Below, in pieces: positions 8,927 through 17,925 of a stretch of 64,000 bases of DNA. Numbering within the stretch: the first letter of the stretch is position 1; each line of letters opens with the position of its first letter. This stretch comes from Bacillus sp. 2205SS5-2. Its GTDB lineage: Bacteria > Bacillota > Bacilli > Bacillales > Bacillaceae_K. The position numbers were made by a program, and so were the translations under genes. Location of the stretch: assembly GCF_037024155.1 (NCBI RefSeq), contig NZ_JAYKTS010000013.1, positions 51,872 to 115,871 on the forward strand, in the 5' to 3' direction. The notes below the pieces were generated by a model. The model did no database searches, was not told where the DNA came from, and saw nothing but the letters and a program-made list of their open reading frames with translations.

Positions 8927-9172
8927 TTAATTGAAGAAAGGAAGCACGAGAAACGTCACTGTGTTTCCCTTCCATTGTTCTGACCCCTGACCATCTCCAG
9001 GCGTGGCATTCCCATTAGCCCGGGCTTCTTTCCTCCATTTATATAACGTAGCTTCTGTAATGCCTACTTCCTCACTAATTCGACTGATCGCCTCGTTATT
9101 TGGTGGCATCATTCTTTTTATAATTGCTTCTTTGATTTCTTTGGGATAGCGTTTTCCTAGTTTCTCTGCCAT
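8927..9172 (-). pseudogene. IS3-family transposase OrfA fragment fused to a REP-like repeat
   Basis: About 68 residues of the N-terminal helix-turn-helix protein of an IS3-type element are preserved (YPKEIKEAIIKRM, then EEVGITEATLYKWRKEA). The homology ends at GQGSEQWKG, where the reading frame enters the REP-like palindrome at 8940-8968, and the rest of OrfA and all of OrfB are missing. GGAGG lies 9 bases before the ATG at 9172. The left end of the element, including a good -10 box TATACT, extends to about 9235. It is a truncated remnant and cannot transpose. Confidence 0.8.
8940..8968. repeat. REP-like palindrome, copy 2
   Basis: GGAAGCAC at the left pairs imperfectly with GTGTTTCC at the right around a GAGAAACGTCACT loop. 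Nearly the same 29-mer occurs at 10053-10081. It marks the exact break in the IS3 OrfA fragment. Confidence 0.7.
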
Positions 9173-9302
9173 GTCGATCAACCTCCGTATTTACTATAGT
9201 ATAACACTAAAGTGGTGTGCGACATTTATCCTAACAGAGGGGGTGCACCTCCATCTTATGTATCAATTAAAATATAGCACAATTTAACAGGCAGAACACA
9301 GA

Positions 9303-9739
9303 CTTTCCATAATGGAAAGCCCCACTTAGCTACAGGGATTGGAATTGAGATGATCAATAATGGGCATAAGGTCAAGTTTATTTCAGCAGCTGAATTAGTA
9401 GAAGAACTTCTTTTAGAAAACGAGGAACATCAGCTAGCATCTCTCGAGAAGAGATGGTTGAAATTTGATTTAATTATCCTAGATGAGCTTGGGTATGTGC
9501 CATTTATGAAGATAGGAGCTGAACTATTATTTCAATTCTTCGCAGGACGATATGAACGAGCGAGCGTAATGATTACCACAAACCTAGAATTTACTGAATG
9601 GACGTCTATATTTGGCGATGAAAAGATGACCGCAGCTCTCCTTGATCGGCTTACACATAGGACACATATACTGTTACTCAACGGAGAATCTTATCGATTT
9701 CGACAATCTATGAAACAACGAGATGACAGTATGCAGTAG
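9303..9739 (+). pseudogene. IS21-family helper ATPase IstB, 5'-truncated
   Basis: IstB is the AAA+ ATPase that assists the IS21 transposase. The surviving part runs from a damaged Walker A (HNGKPHLATGIGIEM, where GKT has become GKP) through Walker B (LIILDELGYVPF) to the end (MTAALLDRLTHRTHILLLNGESYRF). The first third and the whole istA gene are absent. An internal ATG at 9350 gives a 129-residue open frame, but without the P-loop it cannot be functional. The sequence upstream of 9303 no longer matches IstB. Confidence 0.85.
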
Positions 9740-10052
9740 GGTGATGGTGGGAGGAGTTTAGGGAATTTTGCCATGAATGGAAAATTTCCTATCCCGCCGA
9801 ACTTCTCGTCAAAATGGTAATACCCCAGGTTGAAGTGGCTCGCTTTTAAAGTGAGCGCTCTGGGTCAAATTAATTTTGACAAATACAACAAGGAAACTGT
9901 TCAATCTTAATTGTGGAATACTGTTTAATTCTACTTGACGGTTACACACGGTTCTTCCCCTCATCATGTAATTCCAAAACCTTTCGATAATGAACCATTC
10001 AAAAATGCCACCTAGGTGGAAAAGAGGTGAATTATCTGTCATTTACTGGAAA

Positions 10053-10081
10053 GGAAGCGCGAGAACCGTCCCGGTGCTTCC
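10053..10081. repeat. REP-like palindrome, copy 3
   Basis: GGAAGCGC...GGTGCTTCC with an inner GAGAACCGTCCC. It is almost identical to the 8940 copy and lies in IS21-like debris (9750-10050) between two istB fragments. Confidence 0.7.
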
Positions 10082-10116
10082 TATTCAGAATAATCCAACT
10101 AGTAAAGACTGTCAAC

Positions 10117-10229
10117 TTTTAACAACCAAAAAAGCAACCACCACTATGCATAGTGGTAGTTGCTACAAATCAATCCGTGAAACATTGCTGTGTAACAAGA
10201 TTATTCGGGTAGTGAGAGGCACCCCATGT
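10117..10229. repeat. Composite hairpin repeat, copy A (about 110 bp)
   Basis: It begins with a strong hairpin (GCAACCACCACTA, TGCA, TAGTGGTAGTTGC), followed by ATCAATCCGTGAAACATTG and ending with TTCGGGTAGTGAGAGGCACC and CCATGTTA. The same order of parts recurs at 12239-12354, and the last 50 bases alone recur near 12010-12075. The IstB fragment begins exactly where this repeat ends. Confidence 0.75.
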
Positions 10230-10374
10230 TAGCAATCGGGAGTTTAGCCGATGGGTGGAAGTATTTCATGATGAGCAAATGACCGCCGCCTTGTTAGATC
10301 GAGTCACTCACAAGGCCCACATCATTCCCATGAATGGGGAAAGTTATCGTCTCAAAGAGACCTATTCGAAGTAG
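10228..10374 (+). pseudogene. Second IS21 IstB fragment, C-terminal 48 residues
   Basis: The frame reads SNREFSRWVEVFHDEQ then MTAALLDRVTHKAHIIP and ends SYRLKETYSK at TAG (10372-10374). It aligns with the C-terminus of the first istB fragment but differs at many positions, so it comes from a different IS21-like element. It is followed by GGTGGTCAACTTTTACATG and a second TGGTCAACTTT, which look like the right end of that element. Non-functional. Confidence 0.85.
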
Positions 10375-10443
10375 CAAGAGGGTGGTCAACTTTTACATGA
10401 GCGACATGGTCAACTTTGTGTCGGTGTTAACATTAACAGTTGG

Positions 10444-11802
10444 TTATTGATCAAATGAATTATCATCAGATTTCATGTTTATACGATCAATTTTCTTTAT
10501 TAGCTTTCTCACAAGTGGCAAAATAACAACAGAGATAAACATAAAAATAATTACTATATATTGGAGAAACAGATTTTTTAAATTGAATAAATAAAATATT
10601 GTTACTACGTTGGCAGTCAAAATAATAATTATTTTTTCGATTTGAGCAATTTTTTCTTGTGTTGATAAAAACTTAAATCTACTCAAAGCTCTATTTAATT
10701 CCAGGAAAAAATAATAAACAAAAAAACACAATATTGCCATCGTATTGGCCAAGCGTTCGTTCCCTTGAAACAAACTCACATAAAAGGTATATATCCCCTT
10801 AAAAATATGCATCACAAATGTTTCAGTTTTTTCAATTTGATTAACGAATAGAAACATATAGACACCATAGAATACAACCAATAGCAATAAAAATATAATA
10901 GTAAATTTATAGAATTGTTTTTTTTCACTATCGTTCATATTTAAATACTTCTCTTTAATTATCCGTAGCTCTTTTCTTTTCATATAAAATATCTTTTTCA
11001 AATAATCATATGAGAAACTCTCTTTATTATTCATCCAATTTTGTTTCTCTTTGATAAAATCTATATTTTCCATTACATACACCTTGTATAGGTCACGGGC
11101 ATTCTCAAGAATAAATGAAAAATTAAAAATTAGTCCAAGCACAACCGGGACTACAAATATCATTTCCACTTCATTTCCAATTGTGATTGTAAATACAATT
11201 TGTGATATTGAAAATCCAAATAATAGAAGAAATAATAAAAACCAAAGCATAAACTTTCGGACAATTCGTTGCTTGTGGTCTATTGTACCTTCACTAAAAA
11301 GCATTACCGAAAAAAAGATACAAATCACTAACATTCCAACTAGTAACCAATTTTCGTGGGGTAATATCTCCAAGATAATATTTGAAAATAAATAATAATA
11401 CAAAATTGTGACAAATAAAGTCCAGCCAATTGCAAGCTTTATTTGCTTTAATACATTAATTTTTATAACTACTAAATAAACATTTATAATAAAATCTGGA
11501 ATATTCATTTTAATATTCCCTATGTTTAAAAATACAGTAGGAAACATGCATCCCCAAATAAAAATATTCAATTTAAAGAAAAGTAACAAACTAAAAGCAA
11601 TGCTTCCTTGATTAAACATAACGATATATATATATAAATATATTAATCCAGCCACCGGAATAGAAATTATCAAAATATAGAGCACATGAAATACAATGTT
11701 TTTAAAATAAGTAACAAGAGTAGTTTTTTTCTTTTGTGTATCTTCAAGCAATGTAGCAAAAAAATATGTTATAACTAAAAATGGTTGTAAGATATAATAC
11801 AA
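10444..11802 (-). CDS. Polytopic membrane protein of unknown function, 452 aa
   Basis: The protein has about ten hydrophobic segments, for example ILIISIPVAGLIYLYIYIV, WLLVGMLVICIFFSVMLF, FTIIFLLLLVVFYGVYMFLF and YIVIIFMFISVVILPLV. A charged cytoplasmic block of about 60 residues lies near residues 240-300 and contains many Lys and Glu. No family was recognised. A TTG start at 11802 with AGGATG upstream is the best available; an ATG 11 bases earlier is out of frame. It is very AT-rich compared with the core genes and is enclosed by IS fragments, which points to horizontal acquisition. An immunity or transport role would be pure guesswork. Confidence 0.7.
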   Translation of the reverse strand: MYYILQPFLVITYFFATLLEDTQKKKTTLVTYFKNIVFHVLYILIISIPVAGLIYLYIYIVMFNQGSIAFSLLLFFKLNIFIWGCMFPTVFLNIGNIKMNIPDFIINVYLVVIKINVLKQIKLAIGWTLFVTILYYYLFSNIILEILPHENWLLVGMLVICIFFSVMLFSEGTIDHKQRIVRKFMLWFLLFLLLFGFSISQIVFTITIGNEVEMIFVVPVVLGLIFNFSFILENARDLYKVYVMENIDFIKEKQNWMNNKESFSYDYLKKIFYMKRKELRIIKEKYLNMNDSEKKQFYKFTIIFLLLLVVFYGVYMFLFVNQIEKTETFVMHIFKGIYTFYVSLFQGNERLANTMAILCFFVYYFFLELNRALSRFKFLSTQEKIAQIEKIIIILTANVVTIFYLFNLKNLFLQYIVIIFMFISVVILPLVRKLIKKIDRINMKSDDNSFDQ

Positions 11803-12238
11803 TTCTTGTTCATCCTATCTACGTCTATTTCCCTTGTTTTTAATTAGCAAATTTCCCTATACACCTTATCAATTTTCCTTCACTCTAAAACAAATTCCAT
11901 CAATTTCCTATTGCTAGTTCCGAAACATCACTGCAAGCAAGAAATTAACAACCTCTAGCCAAAGGTGATTTTAGGCAAAGGATATCTAAATAAAACTACC
12001 TTCTTATTCTTAATCCTGTGACACTTTTATGTGAAACAAGAAAATTCGGGTAGTGACACTAGGCACCCAATGTTATCAAAAAAACCGATATCCATACCTA
12101 CCTACTCCTCTTACTCTATTATTTATAGAATGTCTTTTTCAAATATGTATCTGTTCTATCCAGTACTTTACGTGATTCTTTTATCATTATATCAAACTAT
12201 TTACAGCCGGATGTGTAGAGTTTGACGCTCACAATTTT
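11803..12238. other. Intergenic region with a partial hairpin repeat (12010-12075)
   Basis: No gene was found. The segment 12010-12075 repeats the right half of the composite repeats at 10117 and 12239 (ATGTGAAACAAGA, then TTCGGGTAGTGACA and CAATGTTA). A 64-codon frame starting inside this repeat (12031) has no ribosome-binding site and was not accepted. The rest is featureless AT-rich DNA. Confidence 0.5.
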
Positions 12239-12354
12239 AACGCAAAAAAAGCAACCACCTTTTGCCGATAGCATTGCAGTGGTTGCTACAAATCAATTCG
12301 TGAAACATTGATGTGAAACAAGATTTTTCGGGTAGTGACAGGCACCCCATGTTA
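12239..12354. repeat. Composite hairpin repeat, copy B (about 115 bp)
   Basis: The hairpin is GCAACCAC...GTGGTTGC, followed by ATCAATTCGTGAAACATTG, TGTGAAACAAGA and TTCGGGTAGTGACAGGCACC. It matches copy A at 10117. The IS3 OrfB fragment begins directly at its right end. Confidence 0.75.
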
Positions 12355-13000
12355 AAAAGCTGGTTACAAGGTATCTAGACGCCGTATTGGTAGACTAATG
12401 GAAGAGCTTGGAATTCAATCAAAGTATGCACAGCCATCTTACAAGCCAATGAGTTCCCTCCCCAATGAAGACTCCGTTGGAAACGTGTTAGATCGGGAAT
12501 TTGAAGTAGATGAAGAGATGACTGTACTGGTCAGTGACTTAACGTACGTCAAAGTAGGCCAGCATTGGAACTACGTCTGTTTTTTAATTGACTTATATAA
12601 TAGAGCAATAGTTGGTTATAGTGTTGGAAAACGTAAAGACGCAGCTTTAGTTCAACGTGCTTTCGCAACGGTTAAGCAGCCATTAGAGAATGTGAAGCTC
12701 CTTCATACAGATCGCGGATCTGAGTTTAAAAACGTGAACATTGATGAATTATTAAGTAAATATCAGATTGAACGCTCTTTGAGCCATAAAGGAAATCCAT
12801 ATGATAATGCGGTGGCAGAAGCAACATTTAAGATCTTAAAAACTGAATTAATAAACGGAGCTCACTTTAGCACCCTTAACCAGCTTGATCTTGAACTTTT
12901 TGATTATATCAATTGGTACAATAATATCCGTTCGCACAGTACACTTGGCTATCTAAGTCCAGTAGAATATAGAAACTTAGCCCTTAAAAAGATTGTTTGA
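12355..13000 (+). pseudogene. IS3-family transposase OrfB, C-terminal two thirds
   Basis: The frame begins abruptly at AGYKVSRRRIGRLMEELG, directly after the composite repeat. It preserves the whole rve integrase core: first Asp in VSDLTYV, second in LHTDRGSEF and the Glu in DNAVAEATFK. The stop at 13000 and the following bases look like a natural IS3 end. An ATG at 12398 opens a 200-residue frame, but the N-terminal DNA-binding part and OrfA are missing, so it is treated as a remnant. It may or may not derive from the same element as the OrfA piece at 8927. Confidence 0.85.
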
Positions 13001-13163
13001 TTTAGTGTTGACATACCAGAATGGATCGGGACCCACAAATCGGACAAAGAAAAGAACGAGGTGTAGGTTGCAAAATGGCGACCCACCCTTCAGACCGTTG
13101 AGACATTCGTACAAGATTGAAATCTGGAAGATTAATAAAATCCATGATAAAATATTGAGACAA

Positions 13164-13228
13164 GCAGAACCTCTCCCTTCATGATTTTGTGTGGTAACTT
13201 AATCTTAAGGGAAATTCTGCTTTTTTTC
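13164..13228 (+). terminator. Rho-independent terminator
   Basis: GCAGAA with TCCCTT pairs with AAGGGA and TTCTGC over a long hairpin, followed by seven T residues. It closes off transcription from the IS3 remnant before the XRE gene. Confidence 0.75.
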
Positions 13229-13328
13229 ATTTGAAAAGGCTTAAACCACCTCTTTTGGTGAAGATCCATAAAAAAGTTATCTTGTTAACAATATCCATTA
13301 TACTTCGACAGAATAATCACGTCAATCC

Positions 13329-13383
13329 CAAATACGCAACTTATTTATTAATGTTGCGTATTTGGTTGCGGCGACTTATAATA
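13329..13383 (+). promoter_or_regulatory. Promoter and 12-bp palindromic operator of the XRE gene
   Basis: CAAATACGCAAC (13329-13340) is the exact inverse of GTTGCGTATTTG (13353-13364), with 12 bases between arms. The right arm contains a likely -35 box TTGCGT (13354-13359) and TATAAT follows 18 bases later at 13378-13383. A repressor bound here would block RNA polymerase, so the XRE protein is probably autoregulated. Confidence 0.75.
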
Positions 13384-13414
13384 TTATTGTAGTAATAATA
13401 TGGAGGGCAATTTT

Positions 13415-14095
13415 ATGAAGAAAAATGAAATGGACAAGACCGATCAAGAATTACTACGAAGACGCTTAAAGGAAAGACGTCTCTTTTTAAATATGACATA
13501 TCAAGATTTGGCCGAGAAAACTGGCATCAGCAAATCTTCTATACAGCGGTATGAAACGGGAGGAATTAAAAATATTCCATATGATAAGATTTTTGCCTTA
13601 TCAGAAGCATTAGAGGTAAGACCTGAATATTTTACTGATTTGACTAAAGATTATACTGGAGAATCTGCTTTTGAAGTGAAAGTGATTAAAAAAGAGGATA
13701 GATCGCAACATCTAGATCATATTAAAGAATTCGAGGAAAGAGCGATCAGATATATAACCCCAAACTTAATTTCACAGGGATATAATATAGAAAGGCACAG
13801 TCATGGCTCTGTAGGAGATATTGTTGCAACTAAGGGGAAGGAAATATGGCATATTGATTTCCTTTATACGAGAGATGTAAGTAAGTATCCAACTGGAATG
13901 GGGATGGGAAGGCAACAGCTTTTACTAAGGTTTGGTAGGCTGGCTGTATATAATAAACCGATTACAAAATACTCGATAGTTATGGATAGACGTGTATTAG
14001 CAGAGCAATTCATTCAATTTAAACCTATACATTTAGACATTGAGGCTAGTATTATTATTTTACGAGGAACCGATTATGAAGAATTGCATTTCTAG
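13415..14095 (+). CDS. XRE-family regulator with a C-terminal domain of unknown function
   Basis: A 226-residue protein. Residues about 12-70 are a lambda-repressor-like helix-turn-helix (MTYQDLAEKTGISKSSIQRY). The C-terminal 140 residues are not a LexA-type peptidase: there is no Ser-Lys dyad setting. The segment GSVGDIVATKGKEIWHIDF has the spacing of a PD-(D/E)XK nuclease core (Asp, then two strands), but the usual Glu-x-Lys is not evident, so a degenerate nuclease fold is only a suggestion. The start at 13415 is set by GGAGGG 7 bases upstream; a longer frame begins at 13400. A perfect palindrome overlaps its promoter. It sits at the edge of the insertion-rich island. Confidence 0.8.
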   Translation: MKKNEMDKTDQELLRRRLKERRLFLNMTYQDLAEKTGISKSSIQRYETGGIKNIPYDKIFALSEALEVRPEYFTDLTKDYTGESAFEVKVIKKEDRSQHLDHIKEFEERAIRYITPNLISQGYNIERHSHGSVGDIVATKGKEIWHIDFLYTRDVSKYPTGMGMGRQQLLLRFGRLAVYNKPITKYSIVMDRRVLAEQFIQFKPIHLDIEASIIILRGTDYEELHF

Positions 14096-14118
14096 AAAAA
14101 GTTAACAACACAAATAAG

Positions 14119-14150
14119 CCCGCCAAGCTATCAAAATCAGGCTCGGCGGG
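14119..14150. terminator. Bidirectional terminator between XRE gene and the EPS locus
   Basis: CCCGCCAAGC and GCTCGGCGGG form a 10-bp stem with one mismatch and a 12-base loop. It serves the convergent XRE and epimerase genes. Confidence 0.75.
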
Positions 14151-14159
14151 TAATTGTAT

Positions 14160-15188
14160 TCAGTTCTTCAAATTATAATAATCCACATACCAATCGACAA
14201 ATTTCTGCAGTCCCTCTTCAATTGAAGTCTCCGGTTTAAAGCCTACAGTTTTCTGCAATTCATCTGTTGAGGCATAGGTAGCTGGTACATCACCTGGCTT
14301 AATTGGTTCAAAGATCTTCTCAAATTGCACCTCTTTGCCTAGCGCATTACTTAAGGCCTTTTCTAAAGTTTCAATAAACACCATCAGTTTCTCAGGGCTG
14401 TTATTTCCAATATTAAAGACTTTATGTTGAACTTCGCCTTCAGGTGGATTACTTAATAATCGTTCAATCCCCTCAACGATGTCGTCGATATAAGTAAAGT
14501 CACGGTAAAGGTCATTTTCAAAATCACCATTATTAAATATCTTAATTGGCTCACCTGCAAAATACTTATTTGCAAATCCAAAATAGGCCATATCTGGTCT
14601 ACCCATAGGGCCGTAAACTGTAAAGAACCGAAGTCCTGTTGCTGGTATCTGGTAAAGGTGACTATATGTGTGAGCCATTAATTCATTGGATTTCTTAGTA
14701 GATGCATATAGTGATACGGGGTTATCAACAAAATCTGTTTCTTCAAAAGGAACCTTTTTATTGGCTCCATAAACAGAACTAGATGATGCATATACAAGAT
14801 GATCCACTGGATTATATCTGCAGGCCTCAAGGATATTATAAAATCCAATGATGTTACTTTGAATATAGACATCCGGATTCTCTATTGAATACCTTACTCC
14901 TGCTTGAGCAGCTAGGTTTACTACAACGTTAGGCTTGTACTCTTCGAAGGTCTTCATTACCATATCTTTATCTGATATGTCGCCTTTAATAAAGGTAAAC
15001 TTCTCATAAGGCTCCAAATTTCCTAAACGAGTATGTTTAAGGTTCACATCATAGTAGTCATTTACGTTATCAATACCAATCACCTGGCACCCCTGCTCTA
15101 GTAGGTTTCTACATAAGTAGTACCCGATAAAACCAGCTACTCCAGTGATTAGGTAAGTTTTACTAGGATCAAGAGTTTTGTAATTCAA
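14160..15188 (-). CDS. UDP-glucuronate 4-epimerase (SDR family)
   Basis: An extended short-chain dehydrogenase/reductase of about 342 residues that converts UDP-glucuronate to UDP-galacturonate. The NAD-binding motif is TGVAGFIGYYLC, the catalytic triad appears as SSSSVYG and YASTKK, and the substrate-binding LRFFTVYGPMGRPDMA is typical of CapI/LspL-type epimerases. The start was set at a TTG (15188) because AAGGAG lies 10 bases upstream; this overlaps the UDP-glucose dehydrogenase gene by 20 bases, which signals translational coupling. A longer frame to 15236 would overlap by 68 bases. Coupling to the dehydrogenase fixes the substrate: the two enzymes form a UDP-glucose to UDP-galacturonate route for the EPS. 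Confidence 0.88.
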   Translation of the reverse strand: MNYKTLDPSKTYLITGVAGFIGYYLCRNLLEQGCQVIGIDNVNDYYDVNLKHTRLGNLEPYEKFTFIKGDISDKDMVMKTFEEYKPNVVVNLAAQAGVRYSIENPDVYIQSNIIGFYNILEACRYNPVDHLVYASSSSVYGANKKVPFEETDFVDNPVSLYASTKKSNELMAHTYSHLYQIPATGLRFFTVYGPMGRPDMAYFGFANKYFAGEPIKIFNNGDFENDLYRDFTYIDDIVEGIERLLSNPPEGEVQHKVFNIGNNSPEKLMVFIETLEKALSNALGKEVQFEKIFEPIKPGDVPATYASTDELQKTVGFKPETSIEEGLQKFVDWYVDYYNLKN

Positions 15189-16539
15189 GATTCTTCGACT
15201 CCTTAACAGCTTCTCTAATTGCAGGTTTTCTTCCAATTGAATGGTACTCTATCCCTGCTTCTTGCATCTCTTCAACACGATATATATTTCTACCATCATA
15301 TACTAACGGAGTTCTCATTAACTTTTTATAAGTTTCCGGCGTTAATGCTTTTACTTCTCCCCATTCAGTAAAGATAAAGCAGACATTGGCACCTTCTAAT
15401 GCATGCTCGATATTAGAAACATACGTAATGCTACCTTTGCCACTCTCACCTTCTGGATGAAATTTGGCAAAAATTTCTGCTCCAACGGGATCATACGCAT
15501 AAATCTCTGCACCTTGTTCTAATAATAATGGTACATTTTCAAGAGATGCTGCCTCTCTTAAATCGTCCGTTCCAGGCTTAAAAGTTAATCCTAACACTGC
15601 AACCTTAAGACCGTTAAATGTAATGAGTCTTTTACTAGCTTTCTTATAAAGCATTGTTTTTTGTTCTTTGTTTACATCAATAGCGGCTTTAACTGTTTTG
15701 AGTTCATAACCGTTCTGTTTAGCAATATACTCAAGCGCTTTTGTATCCTTAGGGAAGCATGATCCACCAAAGCCAATCCCTGCATTTAAGAACTTACTTC
15801 CAATTCGCTCATCAAAACTCATACCCTTAGCTACATCCTGTATATCTGCTCCAACCAATTCACAAAGATTAGCTATGTCGTTCATATAAGAGATTTTTAA
15901 TGCTAAGAAATCATTGGATGCATACTTAATCATTTCTGCAGATCTTCTATTAACTGAAACAATTGGTAAATGAAATGGCTCATATATTTTCATAAGAAGG
16001 TTTTCAGCCCATTTACTTTCTGTTCCGATAATGACTCTCTCTGCATGTAGAGTATCATAAACCGCTGAACCTTGAGCCAAAAACTCTGGATTAGATGCTA
16101 CTTCTACTTTCACAACATTAACTAAAAAATCCTGTATAAACTGCTCTACTTTATCGTTCGTTCCAACTGGAACTGTTGATTTCACTACCACTAAACAGTC
16201 CTTTTCCACTGATTCAGCAATTTCTCTTGCAACTGTTGCAATATATGATAAATTTGCTGATCCATCTGGCTGTTCTGGTGTACCTACACCAATAAAGATT
16301 GCATCTGCATCCTTATATGCAGATTGATAATCAGTTGTATATTTAATTCTTCTAGCATCATAATTTCTCTGCATTAACTCTTCTAGACCTGTCTCATATA
16401 TTGGAGAAACTCCAGATTTCATTAAATCCACTTTCTTTTCATCAATGTCGACACAAATTACTTGATGGCCTACTTCAGCAAAACAAACCCCAGCAACTAG
16501 CCCAACATAACCTGTTCCTGCTACGGCTATTTTGTACAT
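15169..16539 (-). CDS. UDP-glucose 6-dehydrogenase
   Basis: A 456-residue NAD-dependent enzyme that oxidises UDP-glucose to UDP-glucuronate. It has the N-terminal motif AGTGYVGLVAGVCFAEVGH, the central helix region and the catalytic Cys in FGGSCFPKDTKAL (about residue 260), with the C-terminal domain LGLTFKPGTDDLREA. It corresponds to the TuaD/YwqF family of B. subtilis, where ywqF lies beside ywqCDE; here it is at the distal end of the EPS cluster. AAAGGAAGTG precedes the ATG. It supplies the uronic acid that makes the polymer acidic. In B. subtilis such enzymes are activated by YwqD-type tyrosine kinases, and a YwqD is encoded in this locus. Confidence 0.95.
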   Translation of the reverse strand: MYKIAVAGTGYVGLVAGVCFAEVGHQVICVDIDEKKVDLMKSGVSPIYETGLEELMQRNYDARRIKYTTDYQSAYKDADAIFIGVGTPEQPDGSANLSYIATVAREIAESVEKDCLVVVKSTVPVGTNDKVEQFIQDFLVNVVKVEVASNPEFLAQGSAVYDTLHAERVIIGTESKWAENLLMKIYEPFHLPIVSVNRRSAEMIKYASNDFLALKISYMNDIANLCELVGADIQDVAKGMSFDERIGSKFLNAGIGFGGSCFPKDTKALEYIAKQNGYELKTVKAAIDVNKEQKTMLYKKASKRLITFNGLKVAVLGLTFKPGTDDLREAASLENVPLLLEQGAEIYAYDPVGAEIFAKFHPEGESGKGSITYVSNIEHALEGANVCFIFTEWGEVKALTPETYKKLMRTPLVYDGRNIYRVEEMQEAGIEYHSIGRKPAIREAVKESKNLELQNS

Positions 16540-16665
16540 AGATACACTTCCTTTACCTTGTATTTATACTAATATCATTAAAAGTCTGTTATAAATAGCA
16601 AAATGTGCCTGCCATAAACTTGCTCGGTTTAGCGTATTAACGCTGAAAGTATGACACCTGTATCT

Positions 16666-17925
16666 TTAAACCTCTTTCATCTCTTTCTTAATTTTATAAG
16701 ACAGTAAATACATTAGTAAACATACTATCATCTCTGTAATAACTGTGCTCACAGCAGCCCCTACTACTCCAATTACATTTAGTAAAATAATATTCAGAGC
16801 GATATTTACAAGTGCTCCTCCACCTTGTATATATACTTTATAAGATACCATTTTTTCACTAGCAAATATTACACCTAATGAATTCGAAACAAGCCTAAAT
16901 GGGATAGATAGTATAAGTACATTTAGCAACATTATAGAGTTAGTAAATTCCATACCATATAATAAATTTATCAAAAATTCACTAATATAATACAGTGCTA
17001 CCATTATAACTATACCTAGTAACAAGACATATAGCGTTAGCCGATTTCTTAAAAAATTTATCTTTTTAAAATCTTTATTTGCTATCCATATGTTTACTTT
17101 TGGCAATAGATATATTTGGAATAAAACGCTCGGAAAGACAAAAATCAATGAAATTATTGTAAATGCCGCATTATATATGCCTGTAGAAATTGCACCTAAG
17201 AAAATGGTAATCATAATAATATCTACCTGATAATACAGCATATATAAAGTACCTTGTATTCCATATGGCCATGCAAACTTTAAGACTGTTTTTATTTTCG
17301 GTAATTCTGGATCAGAACCTTTATAAGATACATCATTTACATCTACATTAAATTTTTTAATAGCAGTTAAACTATACAATAGTACAAAGAATGCCAGCAT
17401 TCCGTATGACACTACAAATAAATCAAAACTAGAATCTAAAATAAGTAGCGTTAATGTAGAAATCATAAGGATAGAATTCTTTATCATTATATAATATGAA
17501 AGTTTTTTGTATTTGTTAGAAAGTTGGAAACTAGCAATTACTATTGACCCTAACCCTTGAAAGAATAAAAGTGGGAGAAGGGCAATTGATATACTTAGTG
17601 AATGTGCTCCTAAAGAAAAGTAGGGTATCAGAAAATAGAATGGTAAAGATATCCCCGTCAATAAAAGAATACTTAGCAATGTAGGTCTTATCCATCTACT
17701 TGCATTACGCTTCTCTACTGCAAACCTTCTCAACCAAAAATTACCCAAACCAAACCCAATAATTGACGAGGTAATATTAATTAGAATGATATAAAAGGAG
17801 ATTGTTCCGTAATTTTCTTGAGTTAGTAATCTAGCAAGTAATACTTGTGCTATAAAGGCAAAAAATGATGATAAACCCTTTGATGAAAATAAATAAAATA
17901 CTGTTTTAATATGCTTTAGTAACAT
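16666..17925 (-). CDS. Polysaccharide flippase (Wzx/MOP superfamily)
   Basis: A 419-residue integral membrane protein with about 12 hydrophobic helices and the RfbX/PST architecture: VFYLFSSKGLSSFFAFIAQ at the N-terminus, ARLLTQENYGTISFY in the first loop, and paired helices throughout. It should move the lipid-linked repeat unit across the membrane for polymerisation. It lies between the pyruvyl transferase and the nucleotide-sugar genes on the same strand. No clear ribosome-binding site beyond AAGGTAG was seen before the ATG. Confidence 0.9.
   Translation of the reverse strand: MLLKHIKTVFYLFSSKGLSSFFAFIAQVLLARLLTQENYGTISFYIILINITSSIIGFGLGNFWLRRFAVEKRNASRWIRPTLLSILLLTGISLPFYFLIPYFSLGAHSLSISIALLPLLFFQGLGSIVIASFQLSNKYKKLSYYIMIKNSILMISTLTLLILDSSFDLFVVSYGMLAFFVLLYSLTAIKKFNVDVNDVSYKGSDPELPKIKTVLKFAWPYGIQGTLYMLYYQVDIIMITIFLGAISTGIYNAAFTIISLIFVFPSVLFQIYLLPKVNIWIANKDFKKINFLRNRLTLYVLLLGIVIMVALYYISEFLINLLYGMEFTNSIMLLNVLILSIPFRLVSNSLGVIFASEKMVSYKVYIQGGGALVNIALNIILLNVIGVVGAAVSTVITEMIVCLLMYLLSYKIKKEMKEV

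Noticed and set aside
12031..12225. A 64-codon plus-strand frame
   Set aside because: It starts within a repeat, lacks a ribosome-binding site and has no protein-like pattern.
1..14100. A prophage or integrative element in the left part
   Set aside because: No integrase, phage structural genes, conjugation genes or att-like repeats were found; only IS elements and fragments.
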